This document shows, piece by piece, positions 37,701 through 49,056 of a DNA stretch of 64,000 bases. Position numbers and translations under genes: made by a program. Source of the DNA: Paramacrobiotus metropolitanus (Eukaryota; Tardigrada; Eutardigrada; Parachela; Macrobiotidae). The first letter of the stretch is position 1; every line of letters starts with the position of its first letter. The stretch lies in contig NW_026570324.1 of the NCBI RefSeq assembly GCF_019649055.1, forward strand, positions 620,001 through 684,000, given 5' to 3'. A model generated the notes under the pieces. That model saw nothing but the letters and a program-made list of their open reading frames with translations. It made no database searches and was not told the origin of the DNA.

Positions 37701-40700
37701 TTGTGTACATCAAGAATTGGCGTTGTCGTGTACATGTCGGCGACTCGGCAGTAACTTGAGTGTTAAGGAAAGATCTACAATCAGAAATTATATTATTTTC
37801 CTGTATTGAATTCGCAATTTATTCTACGTAACGTATTTTCATTCGTTATTTAATTTTCTCGATTTTACTGTGTGCATAAAAAAAAACATTTTGGTACATG
37901 ATAAGAATTGGCGTTGTCGTATACATGTACGTGTCGGCCGTTGGACGGAGTGTTAAGGGATTAAAAGCAGCCGGAAGCCGGATGCATGTCACGCTGTTCT
38001 CCGGGTCTCTATAATCATCGGTGTATCGCACTGACAAGGCCCGACTAATGCCCAAATGAGTCCCGTAATTAATGCCTGCCGGGCTCCATCCACGGCCTGT
38101 ACTCCCATGCGCAGCCGGGCCAACAAAATGTACATTTATATATATTGCATGGCCGTGACGCAACCGCTGCTCAGAAGGCCACTGGCGCCGATCCAGAGAA
38201 GAGTGGCTAATGGGATTGTCAGCTCCCATTAATTACCCACCGGCGCAATAATTAATCACTACCCCGGCATGTATCACTCAAACGCCCGCGGATTGTACTC
38301 GCTTTCATCAACGTCCTTTTTTTAGTCGAACCGGCAAATTTATCAGTCGAATATATACGTATATTGCGCCGGAAACAAGTGAGGCGATACTTAAGCTGCA
38401 AGTAAATACGTTCAGGAAACGGCCATAATGATTAGGAGTAGAAAAAATACGCTGTAGTAAAATTAATTGGTTATAGCAGATGCAAGAGTATATATGAGAA
38501 TGGATGGTGGTTTTTGCAGGTTCGATTTCCAGTTTGAACGGCGAAGGCGCCTACCGCTGCACGGACGGCAACGCGCCCAGTGGACCGGCGGTAAAGGTCA
38601 TCCCCGGCGTCATCGGCGCCGCCAGCAGTGTGACGTCCATCCAGGTGGCCAATCTGCTGCGGCTCTTCAAAATCCCGCAGGTACGCTGCCCGATAAAAAT
38701 GGATGCATTAATAAAATAAAATCGCGTTACTGGAAATTTAATAGTAATAAAAAGTAATCCGAAAAGTGACACCAAAAGAGAAGGCACGTAGGTAACTTTT
38801 GTCGGCAGTACGGCGTAAAACGTAGTGCAAAGGCACTGTCAAGAACCCAAAACGTCGTTCAGTGTCTAACAATCATCAGCTAATGCAAATTATTTCAACC
38901 CATTTTTTCACTCGCGCTACATAATCGTGTTTTCAATAATTTAGTTATCAGTTTCTTTTGATTTTATGAACGTTCCCGTTACACAGTGCTCAAAATTAAT
39001 TTGTGGGGTTGAATAAATAAAATATAGTAAATATATTATCTGATCCTAACGACGTCACGAGTCACTAAACATAAATCCAGAGCTTCTCCCACTTAAATTA
39101 CATATTATGTATTTGCAAGTCTTCATAACGCGCTTATCGTTAGGGCAATAAATACAACAGCAACACCAGCAAAATCATCAATACTGTATTACAGATCAGT
39201 TTTTTCTCGACGAGCTCGGAACTGAGCAATAAAGACCGCTTCGAGTACTTCTCGCGCACAGTCCCCTCGGACGCCAACCAGACCCGGGCCATGGTGGATC
39301 TGGTGAAGCTGCTGAACTGGACGTACATCTCCATCATCTACGAGGAATCCGCCTACGGAATCCAGGTAAATGCCGCCGTCTAATCTCGTTAATAACAGCG
39401 CGCTGATTGTGCCCGTGCGACAGGCCTTCGCCGCGCTACAGCAGCTGCTGGAAGACAACAAGATCTGCTTGGCAGCGCGGGAGAAACTCCCCAAGGATTC
39501 CGGGAAGGCCGGGGAGCGGCACTATGACGAGCTGGTGGAGCGGCTCAAACTGACACCGGAAGCGAAAGGTCACGCGTGCAAAAAACACTAAGAAACGCGT
39601 TGAGTGCCGGTGAAAGTAATACGATGGGTGTGTGCAGGGGTTATTGTGTACGGGTCGGATCAGGAGGTGGCCGAGCTGATGCGCTCGATTCGACGCCGGA
39701 ATGCTACGGGATGGTTCACCTGGATCGGGTCGGATGGGTGGAGTGCACGGCCGGTGGTAAGTGTTGACTGAACGCAATTTATTTTGTAGGCTTTTTAATT
39801 ATAGATTCATCATACAACGTCTTGCACATAAACATTATTGGCTTATGCATACTGCATGCCGAAAATTTATTTTTATTTTTAAAAAAACAATTTAGGTTAT
39901 TTTTGTCTGGAATAACAGTATTCAAATTGCGCATCAATGCAGGAACATGGCGGTTAACCCTCCAACGCCAAAGTTCTGGCAAGCAGAACCATGTGCAGCA
40001 TGTTAGAAGACCGAACCAACAAGACCTTATCCGATTTACATAATTATAAAAGTGTCGCAATTGCGCCCGCCCGTACTTCAGGACCATACATGCCCAATGG
40101 TGTCTGCACGCAACACGAGTTTTCGATGGACTGTGGCCATCCACTGTTTAACTTTCAGAACCGATAATTGTTATTTTTTAATAAAGCATCACTGATAGTA
40201 CATTACTGAATTATCTCAAATTAATTGACTTAGTGACTAATTAGTTAATTATCAGGACTTTCGGGAGGTCAGAAAGTTCGAAATTAGCGACGTTCGCGAC
40301 CTCGTGGTTCTTGAGGGACTTTGGATGCCAGTTTGGTTTGTTTTTTTATTGCTGCTGTAAGGTCTCGTAACGCTAATTACGCTATCAGATAGTGGTTAAT
40401 TGCTCTTGTTCATTAAGAAAAACATTTTGAAGACCCTGTTGCGCCCCAACACCAATGGGCGTCAGTGGGTTAACCAAATGGCAAAAAATATATAAAAATA
40501 TATTTATAAAAAAAGAGGGGATGGGCCAAGAAAACAAAACATGAATTATTAATTTTAAAAATCATCTGAAAACCCCCTTTGTATATTTAGTGCTTAAAGC
40601 CTCGAAAACGCTCTATTAAGCGCGATAATGGCTTAATTTAAAAAAAATGGTTGTCTCTGATGGTTTGCTTAATTTTTAAAAAAATGTTTTCCCAAAAAGA

Positions 40701-43700
40701 TGTCCAGTAAACGGGTCACTGTTAAGTGTTATCTGAGTTAGCATTTCTTTTTGAGAAAGGTTGACTCCAGTTTAAAAACGCCCACGTATATTTCGGGAAA
40801 AAATGCCAATTACGAAAATTACATAAATCTACAGTTTCGCGAGATGCTCAACATCGGTGTCAGTGTACACTGGGGCTAGGTACGCAATATCAACAAGCCA
40901 CAATACTACGTTTTCTTTGACTTTCGCAACGCTTTTTCAACGATGATGTCAATACGGCAAACCGCGAAATTCAATGTTTTCAGTGTAATTTACTATTACT
41001 GCATAACCTTTTTTCTTTATAAAAGTGTACGAAAGTAAACAGTGGTGACAACGACCCGAACAACCAATTTTTGAACGACATCGTACGCTCAAGAGGAATT
41101 TAAGGGGAAACGTATATCGCGCTTAGAGCATCCTCAACTACTGTACAACGTGCTAAAGTTTGTTTGATAGTCACAGAAATTTTTCCCGGCATATACTGGT
41201 GTATACCCGATAACTCCTCGTATTACACGTTGGTGTCACGGTGTTCGTTAGGGAAATTGGTAAGCGGATCAGCGGCTGACACAATGTGGATGTGTTGATA
41301 GGTGTCGGATGGCAGTGAGCCGCAGGTGGAGGGCACCCTCTCCTTCCAGCCGATGGCGCACCCTGTTGACAAGTTCGACCACTACTTCAAACAGCTCACC
41401 GTCTACAACAACAAGCGCAACCCCTGGTTCGTCGGTTAGTCCTCATCTCCCTTCAACATACCTTGTCAAATTAAACAAATAAATAAATTAAACAAATTGC
41501 GCCGGTCAGCAAATTTTCTATATGATGACCTTTATTACACATTGTAAACAGTTATGGGAAATGCCCCGCGCATTTGATCAATTATTGACTCGCATTCTAG
41601 ATTCGTTGCCGTTACGAACATTTTCAAATTTTAATGTTGACCATTTATTCATCAGCTTTAAATGGTCAGCAGCTTTAAATGGTCATTGATGGTCAAAATT
41701 CATTTCAGTTACTACCGCAAAAAATTCAGAAAATAAATCAATAATAAAATTAATTAGTTCTTTCAAGTTTTATTTGTTCTAAAAATAATTAGGTCTCAGT
41801 GTAGAACGTTTTTTATTTTATTTAATTACGAAGAAATCGAACGCACTCATAGTAAATTCGCCAAATAAAGGCAAAAGCCGTTGTACTACGATTTTCTTGT
41901 CTAAAAAATGCTTGGGCTAAAACTAGTACGAGTAGGTACGGGACAAATACCGCAGTTTACTGCTATTGCACTGTTATCCCTTTGCTGAATTATTCTCCGA
42001 AATGATATTAAATACAGCGATGACAACGATCAGAACCAGAAATCTTGCACAACGTCCAGCATTCAACTCCCAGAAATCAATTGCCGGAGAGATCTCGATT
42101 AGTGGATTCTTAAAGCTATAGCATCAATTAAATATGCACCTATACATGTATAAATATACAGAGTACTGCAAGTTTTCTCGATTAGGATTTATTTGTAGCC
42201 ATGAACATAGTCGGTGTGCCTGTATGAAAGAAACATTACAAATTAAAAAATTTTTCTAGAATATTGGGAAGACATGTTCCAGTGCAAATTCATCGATTCC
42301 CCGTTGACACCCAACAACGCCCACCTGGAAACGGAGTGCACCGGTGATGAGGAGTACCAGCCCAGCGGACCGTTTCAAATGCAGCTGGAACCGCAGCTGC
42401 AGTTCGTCAGCGACGCGTACGTCACCGTGTTGTTTTTGATTAAGCACCGCCATTAAATAAATTCAAATTTCGCATTTTTTTATTCGATTAGTTTGTAATT
42501 TTGTTTATTTATTCTTTATATTTATATATTTTTGTATATTGCAGAGTAATGGCCTTTGCACACGCTCTGCACCTGATGCACCAGGAACTCTGCCACGGCC
42601 GGCCGGGACTCTGCGCCAAAATGCAGCCGATCGACGGGGCGGCGCTGCTGCGCTATCTCCGAAAGGTCAAGTTTGTCGGGCTGACCAAGGATGAGTTCGA
42701 GTTCGATCAGCAGGGCGACGGACCGGCGCGCTATAATATCGTGCATTTTAAACGCCTTTCCAATCTCGATCCGCCGCAATGGGGATGGGTGAGCGGAATT
42801 TTCTCGGTTTTCCTGTTTCATAAATCTGCGTTTTAAAAATGTTTTTTGACATACGTATGTCAAGTATTTCAGTTTTTATCGAGGTAAAGGTCACCTAAAT
42901 GATGGTTACGTATATATAAAGTGCTGATGGCGGAATTATGTTAAAGGTCAACGTCGGAGAATACGACAAGAGAGGCTTGCGGTTGGACTGGCCGGAAGTG
43001 CGTTTCAACGATAGGATAACCGGCGCCGAGCAGAAACCGGAGTCAGTGTGCGGGAAGCCCTGTGCGCAGGGTCAGGCTAAGAACATCAATCCCGAGCGAA
43101 AATGTTGTTGGACATGCGTGGTACGAATTGTCCTTATTCGAACTCATTTTATCATTTTCAGCACACCCACATATTTTTAATAACGTTTGATACAAAAATT
43201 AATATTTAAAAGCTGCAAAAATTATGTATGTGTATTTGATGTTTGGAAAATAATTACTGATTAATAGCTATTTTGCTGCTGAAGAGGCTGCGCGATCGCA
43301 GTGTTAGAAATTAATTTAGTTCAGCTTTATTTATATTTACTTTAAGTGTTTTCTTCATTTCTGAAAGTCGATGTCTTTAAACTGAATTAGAGTTTTTCTA
43401 AATCTGCCTCTAAATCGGCGATGGCGCAGCCGCCAAAGTACGGTGGTGACTCCAATTTTGTAAGCTTAGTGCAGTGACTCATGTGGCGTGGCTAAACCGC
43501 TTTCGTCACTGATTTCTTTACGACGCAACTGCAAGAAAATGGTTCAAGCTTTTTTAAAAATTTCAAGTACTCTGTAAAGAGTAAATCCTGCTTAACTGGA
43601 TGAAGAAAAAAACTGGAAGAAAATCGGATTGGGGAATTATTTATTTCGGGTGTTCCACTTGAACGACCATCGCTTGTTCACTTATCATACTGTTTCACTT

Positions 43701-46700
43701 GAACGACCATACGAGTAGTGTTTTAAAGTGTGAACGAGTTTCTTACCATCACGCTTTTTTTGACTGCCCCAAAGCTGCTTAAATTTTTAAATCGAACGAA
43801 TATGCTTGAAGCTCGTATCTTTCTTTCTTTTCCCAAATAAACACATCACAAACATCATAAATTTGCGTCTTTGGTTACTGTCATGATGACACGCTTCTTA
43901 TTTGTCTTTTTCTCTCTTAATCAGAATTTTCTGTCTTAGCTTAAAACGAGGCGTAGCAAAGAACAATAAACCAGTTATTAAGCATTATTGTTAATGTATA
44001 CACTGTGCTGTATATACCGTATTTTTTTTGTATTTTTGTTCGTGTAGAACTGCAGCGATTACCAGTATCTGGCGTCGGAGTCGGAGTGCATCGACTGCGG
44101 ACCGGGCCGGCTGCCGCTCCCCAACAAGACCGGCTGCTACGAGATCGCCTCGCACTACCTGTCCTTTGATTCGTACTGGGCGGTGGGCGTGGCCATCTTC
44201 GCCTGTCTGGGCGAGGCCCTGACCATCCTGGTGATTGTCGTCTTTCTCAAATTCAACCAGACCACCGTGGTCAAGGCATCCGGCCGGGAGCTCAGCTACG
44301 TCCTCCTCGCCGGCATCATGCTCTGCTACAGGTTCGGCCAGAGTCTGAAAATTTCCAGAAAAATACAGCTTCGATTAAAACAGTATTAAATAAAACCGGC
44401 ACACACAATTTAAACATCTGAAAATGCAACATCACTTCTAGTAAATTCGTTCCGCACATTAATTAAATTGATTTCGTTACTCGTATAATTAACTCAATAA
44501 TAAATAATAGAAATTATAACAAAATTTTTATAGAATGTCAGAATTTAGTTGTCAAATATTTTTTATTGTTTTTTGTATTTATGGTATTTACTGTAGATTT
44601 TTTTCTTAGTATGACTGGATTTTTATTGCTCAAACCGGGCGCGGTGGTCTGCGGCGTGCAGATGTTCGGGATCGGTATCTGCTTCGCCATCTGCTACTCG
44701 GCCTTACTGACCAAAACCAACCGCATCGCGCGCATCTTCCAAGCCGGGAAGCGCAGTGCGCGCCGGCCAAACTTCATCAGTCCGCGCTCGCAGCTCATCA
44801 TCTGCGCCGGCCTGGTCTCCATACAGGTACCCGTTACCCAACGTTGATCGTTGACCATTAACCCTTCACCCAGCTAGCTTCCTCACCAGCGGTCAACAAT
44901 ATTAAAACAGATTTATTTCATTAATTTCGGGATATTTTCCCAGCATTGCTTTGGCGTGAGAAAACCGCGGTCAGATTGTATTTTTACACAAAACTTAGTT
45001 TCCTTACCAGCTGGTCAATAATAATAAAATAGATTAATTTGCGATTAATTTCGGAACAAGTTCCCAACAGTAACATGGCGTGGGAAAATCGGAGTTAAAT
45101 AGTGTTTCTTTACCGGTGACAAGTGTAGTTTTGTTTTGTGTGTGTAGATTGTGATAATTATCGTGTACATGGCGTACAGTCCGCCGGCGGCGGAGTTCTA
45201 CTACCCGACGCGGGAGGACAACGTGCTGGTGTGCCGGTCGCACATCGACGCCTCGTACATGATCGCCTTCGGCTACCCCATTCTCTTGCTCATCATCTGC
45301 ACCGTCTACGCCGTCCTCACCCGCAAAATCCCCGAGGCCTTCAACGAGTCCCAGCACATCGGCTTCACCACCTACACCACCTGCATCATCTGGCTGGCCT
45401 TCGTCCCCATCTTCTTCAGGTCAGCTGCGCTAGCGTCAACCACGTTGAATATCTTCCAAAGTACCACTTTTCTGCATTTGTGTGTATGTTAAAAAGGATA
45501 TTCAAATACGCTTGTGATTAAAATCGGTATTTCAATTACTAAAATTTATTGACGTCGCACAATGCCGATTTTGGGTGGAAAACAGTGAGAAATAACCACA
45601 GAAAGCGAAAGACGGCTCGCTGCTTGTAATGTGCGACGACAACGCATACAACTTATCGAAGCATACATCGTTAAGCTGGTTATCATGTAGACAGTAGACG
45701 CGATACTTTGCGAATGGCTGGCTACCCTAGTGAACTACAGAGGATGCCAAGAATTAAATTAAATTAATTTTTTGCGCTTCTTGATGTTATACGAGTGTTG
45801 TATGCTTTAATTAGATTTGTAAAAATTTTCGGCAAACTCTGAAAAATATAAAGACTATTACAGAAATATTTACTGCAGTTAACTGCATGAGTCTGCATCC
45901 AATGGCAGCACAGTTATGAATTAAACTGTAGTATAAAGGCACCTTGCGTATTTCCGTATGGTATTGGTATTGTTACTTTCGTACTGAAACTGCTTGATCA
46001 ATCAATATTACTCATGTCAGTAGCTCAAATTTTTCACTTTATGTATTTAGTTTCCCGTTCTTAATTAAATATTTATTGTCACTTGATTTCCATTGCTCGA
46101 AAAGAGCACTCGGATATGTAGTTACGCATATAATTCTAAATAAACTAACATTAAAAAATTAAAAAAGTTTTTTTGAAAGTCAAAACTTTTTTAATTTCAA
46201 CATAATTACCAAGAATTATTTTCAACTTTTTTGTTGTACGAGCATATCGTTTTGTGCCGAGCTACTAGAGGAAGCCGAAAATAAAAACCAAAGAAAGATA
46301 TGCATATATATGCGTTGTTTGCAGTACGGCGACGAACATCCCGCTGCGCATCACCACCTTGTGCGCCTCCATCAGCCTGAGCGGGACAGTGTCGCTGATC
46401 TGTCTGTTCGCGCCGAAAGTCTACATCATCCTCTTCCATCCGGAGCGGAATGTCCGGCAGTCGCTGATGATGAGCGGCGCCAAGTACAACGCCACCAAGA
46501 CCAACACCACCTCCTTGATATCCCACACCGGCAGCGGGGCCAGTCAGAGCTCCATCGCGGCGGGGGACAGCAACGACGTCGGCAAGACGGTGAATAATTT
46601 GAAAGAGCCGGCGCAGGCCGAGAAAATGAAGCTCAACCTGCTCAAGTGCCCCGGGCCGGCGCTGGACGATTCCGAGCTGAAGCCTTTTGCTAATAATCTG

Positions 46701-47462
46701 AAGAAGAACGGGAAGTCGGTTAACCTCTCCACGGGTACGTTTGCAGCGACCATCATCGCCAGAATATGAACAATTTATACACACATCAATCAAAACATAT
46801 ACGCAACCCTTAAAAAGACGGTTTTCGAGTGACCTTTTCTCGGCCGGCATTTACAAAAGCCGGCGCGTCAAAAAAAACCGGTTGGAAAACAAAAAACGCT
46901 AACGGCTCCGGTGACCTTTACGGTTGCCGGTACAAACCAGTGTCAAGAACCATAAATCACACTTATACCGCACCCAGTGATTCAGTGATATTGTAAATAA
47001 CGTATCAAAATTATTTATTTTGTTTTACTAAGCTAATAATTTTATCACCTAACTACATTCTCTATTTATTTATGAACGATTTTTTTATAGTATGTATAAT
47101 CAATAATGTAGACTAAAATTTTTAACAGTGTAATCAGTGGCGTGACCTTTGCAGGGAATCTGAAGGACGCCAACCTCCTCTCGCCGGACCTGAAGGACAA
47201 ACGCTCCACCCTGGGCGGTTCCTTCAGCAGTCTGCTGCGGCGGGCCAGCAGCACCACGCAGACACTGAGCGCCAGCGACGACCACCTCAGCTTCAGCCTG
47301 GATTCCCTGCCGGCCGCGCACTCCAGTCCGCAGCGGTCGCGGGTGAGTTCCGCGGCGGCCGGTGGTGGCGGCACCCCCGACCGACCGGCGTCTCTGACAC
47401 CCAGCAGTGCCTTACCCAAGAACACCGTACACCAGTTCCAACCCGACGATGTACAGCTGTAG
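31734..47462 (+). CDS. Metabotropic glutamate receptor-like class C GPCR
   Basis: Fifteen coding exons join in phase: 31734-31911, 32305-32730 (or from 32353), 38520-38680, 39195-39365, 39424-39568, 39638-39756, 41302-41434, 42260-42416, 42545-42788, 42947-43120, 44048-44331, 44610-44826, 45148-45419, 46325-46734 and 47155-47462. The product has about 1132 residues. In order: signal peptide (MRALILTGIFLMISL); Venus-flytrap ligand domain (IEGSVVLGGL, SIQVANLLRLFKIPQ, SRTVPSD, WIGSDGW); cysteine-rich domain (PERKCCWTCV ... CIDCGPG); seven transmembrane helices (KASGRELSYVLLAGI, SALLTKTNRI, TTYTTCIIWLAFVPI, PKVYIILFHPERN); and a Ser-rich tail. An in-frame ATG at 31593 exists, but the one at 31734 has the better context and starts the signal peptide. 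Plasma-membrane, G-protein-coupled. Ligand residues equivalent to rat mGluR1 Tyr74, Arg78 and Lys409 are Gly, Ala and Gln, so glutamate may not be the ligand; the insect mXR-type group is the likeliest home. Confidence 0.92.
35567..36602. repeat. Two copies of a roughly 0.5-kb dispersed repeat
   Basis: Each unit begins near CCGTAGTG(C)AGAGGCAC (35567 and 36080). Some 300 bp later both carry GCCACTGC.GCTTCGATCCG (35868, 36444), then TTTAATCGGTACATAGTG.AC, AAAGTAGCGTAAACAGATGG and CATTAAGTGTGG, ending in TATAAACATA with CACAC. The middle parts are poorly conserved. The head motif recurs alone elsewhere in the window. It may be a SINE- or MITE-like family; no terminal structure was confirmed. 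Confidence 0.5.
37711..37960. repeat. Direct repeat pair of about 55 bp
   Basis: AAGAATTGGCGTTGTCGTGT ... GAGTGTTAAGGAA at about 37711-37765 recurs at 37902-37960 as AAGAATTGGCGTTGTCGTAT ... GAGTGTTAAGGGA. It is intronic and non-coding. Confidence 0.5.
39757..41301 (+). other. Intron 6 of the receptor gene
   Basis: 1.5-kb intron with donor GTAAGT and acceptor GTTGATAG. No gene or recognised repeat. Confidence 0.7.
41435..42259 (+). other. Intron 7 of the receptor gene
   Basis: 0.8-kb AT-rich intron with donor GTTAGT and acceptor TTTTTCTAG. A short direct repeat (CAGCTTTAAATGGTCA, twice) lies near 41655-41690. Confidence 0.6.
43121..44047 (+). other. Intron 10 of the receptor gene
   Basis: 0.9-kb intron. 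It contains two copies of a 16-bp unit, CACTTGAACGACCAT with a preceding T/C (about 43652-43710), and a TAGTGCAGTGACTC variant of the dispersed head motif at 43467. No coding sequence. Confidence 0.6.
45420..46324 (+). other. Intron 13 of the receptor gene, with hairpin
   Basis: 0.9-kb intron. An inverted repeat at 46155-46197 (AAATTAAAAAAGTTTTT / AAAACTTTTTTAATTT) lies about 130 bp before the acceptor. A CTGTAGTATAAAGGCACC variant of the dispersed motif is at 45927. No coding sequence. Confidence 0.55.
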
Positions 47463-47993
47463 AAAATGCTTATATATACGAAGAACATCCGTTGTGCTTT
47501 TGCAAACGCCGGTCGCCGGTGTGTAATGGATCGGTTGACATGGATCTCTTTTTTTAAGCTGTGCAATGGTATTAGCAATCATCCTGTAGAGTGTATAATG
47601 AAATTGATCTGTTTCCGGTGTTAAGGGATAGTAACAGAATATACTGTACCGTCGACATGACACAAAAAATTAGCACAATGCAACAATGATTGCAAAATGC
47701 GACAGTGCGGCTGATATAAACGTTAACACGTATTAACAATATAATTGTATATGACTAAAAATACTAATTATTAATCTGACAAATAAATACTAGTGCTACA
47801 AGTAAAAGAAGTGTGTATCAATACGACAATTACATAGAAAATAATTTATGCGGCAGTAGTTTTTATCATTGCTGGAAGGATCGATCGCATAAAGGTCACA
47901 CACAATTATAGGCAATTAAATGACACAGAGCTTTAATTATAACCGCGACAGCTAGCGCGCAGATGCGTTGATCATCGGGTAAAGGTCAACCGT
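47463..47993. other. Convergent intergenic region with receptor polyadenylation signal
   Basis: It separates the receptor stop codon from the stop codon of the minus-strand membrane-protein gene. AATAAA at 47782-47787 is a plausible receptor poly(A) signal. AAAGGTCA motifs lie at 47891 and 47981. Confidence 0.45.
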
Positions 47994-48347
47994 TTACTGC
48001 GTTTTGCGGGCCGTCGGGGGAGGCGCCGGCGGGGCAGCCGCCGCGGGATCCGGTGGCGTCGGTTGTGGCGATTGTGGCGATTGTGGAGCGGTTGGAGGCG
48101 CGCCGGTTGCCGGGTAACCGTAGGCTGGGTACGGGTACGGCGCCGGCGGATAGGTCACCGTGGCCGCCTGCCCGACGGGGTAGGCCCCGGGCGCCCCCGA
48201 CACCACCACGCCCTGCACCGTGCCGTGCTTCTTGCGGCGGTAGCAGACGATGCAGACGATAATCAGCGGGATGAGGACGGTTATGGCCAGCACGATGAGC
48301 AGGATTATCCACCAGGCGATAAAGGCAGTGTGCACGTTGGATTCCAT
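47994..48347 (-). CDS. Small single-pass membrane protein with proline-rich tail
   Basis: A single-exon frame of 117 residues. An in-frame TAG lies just upstream of the ATG, so this start is firm for this exon; the same TAG could be a splice acceptor of a 5' UTR intron. Residues 1-11 are short and polar, residues 12-36 form one strongly hydrophobic helix (AWWIILLIVLAITVLIPLII), and YRRKK follows as the stop-transfer signal. The rest is Pro/Ala/Tyr/Gln-rich (YPPAPYPYPAYGYPATG), resembling the cytoplasmic tails of shisa-like or WW-domain-binding adaptor proteins, but with no diagnostic cysteines. Predicted orientation is N-terminus outside. GC-rich coding sequence in AT-rich surroundings supports a real gene. 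The function is unknown. Confidence 0.65.
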   Translation of the reverse strand: MESNVHTAFIAWWIILLIVLAITVLIPLIIVCIVCYRRKKHGTVQGVVVSGAPGAYPVGQAATVTYPPAPYPYPAYGYPATGAPPTAPQSPQSPQPTPPDPAAAAPPAPPPTARKTQ

Positions 48348-49056
48348 TTCGTCCTACACAACCGGAGACACAGTATAATGCATGCGATCAGATTCAGCAG
48401 AATAAAAATCAATAAAAAGTGAATTACTTTCAGTTATTTATTTCAAAAATAATATTAACACGCTGAATACAGTTACATGTATTAATCGAATAAATGTTCC
48501 AGATATTAGATCAAATACTTTTCTTAGTTTTCTAACATAAGACAGATTGTATGGCCTATTACAGTACTTGAAACGTTCAATTTAACCGAAACAAACCGAA
48601 TTTGAATACAGTGGAAATCGTTCATAATAAGCACAGCTGCTTTAGAAGTACTCGTAAGCTGAAATAATCACGCTGGCATGCTTTGTTTGCAAAAACATGT
48701 TCAATGTTCATGAGGTCTAGTATTTACTAAATTAGCGGTAAAAGAATATTTATACTAGTATATAATTCATGCAACATAAGACTAGGAAAGGTTAGCGCTA
48801 GTGGAATAAAGTTAATACAGTTTTTCCAGTATATTTACTGTTACATATTAGTTTTATAAGCCATATGTACGCCATTTTTAACAGTGTAAAAATTAAAAAG
48901 AGTACGACGCACCATGGACTGAGTCACCGGATGGGCAAGTGTGGCATACGCAAAATCTGAATCTGGTTGGCGAAAAGTGTCGCCCTGGTTGTCGTTGGTC
49001 GCGCCCGCGTCCTCGTTGTTGTCGTTCGTGTTACCCGCGTCCTCCTCGTCGCTCAT
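48348..49056. other. Gene-poor stretch upstream of the membrane-protein gene
   Basis: It should hold the promoter of the minus-strand gene. Nothing definite is seen apart from the acidic open frame listed separately. Confidence 0.4.
48841..49056 (-). CDS. Possible small acidic protein or first exon
   Basis: An ATG-started frame of 71 codons. The first 28 residues are almost all Asp, Glu, Asn, Gly and Thr (MSDEEDAGNTNDNNEDAG), followed by a more ordinary segment. A GTGCGT that could serve as a donor follows the QSM codons at about 48918, so only the N-terminal half may be coding and spliced to another exon. No homologue is recognised. The biased composition could also come from a local repeat. 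Confidence 0.3.
   Translation of the reverse strand: MSDEEDAGNTNDNNEDAGATNDNQGDTFRQPDSDFAYATLAHPVTQSMVRRTLFNFYTVKNGVHMAYKTNM

Larger units (their letters stand above)
32731..38519 (+). other. Large intron 2 of the receptor gene
   Basis: 5.8 kb with a phase-1 donor (GTCAGT) and acceptor TTTTTGCAG. Mostly AT-rich. It contains AAAGGTCA-type motifs (33042, 33082, 33231), a roughly 0.5-kb repeat pair (35567-36602) and a direct repeat pair (37711-37765 and 37902-37960). No coding sequence was recognised. Confidence 0.7.
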
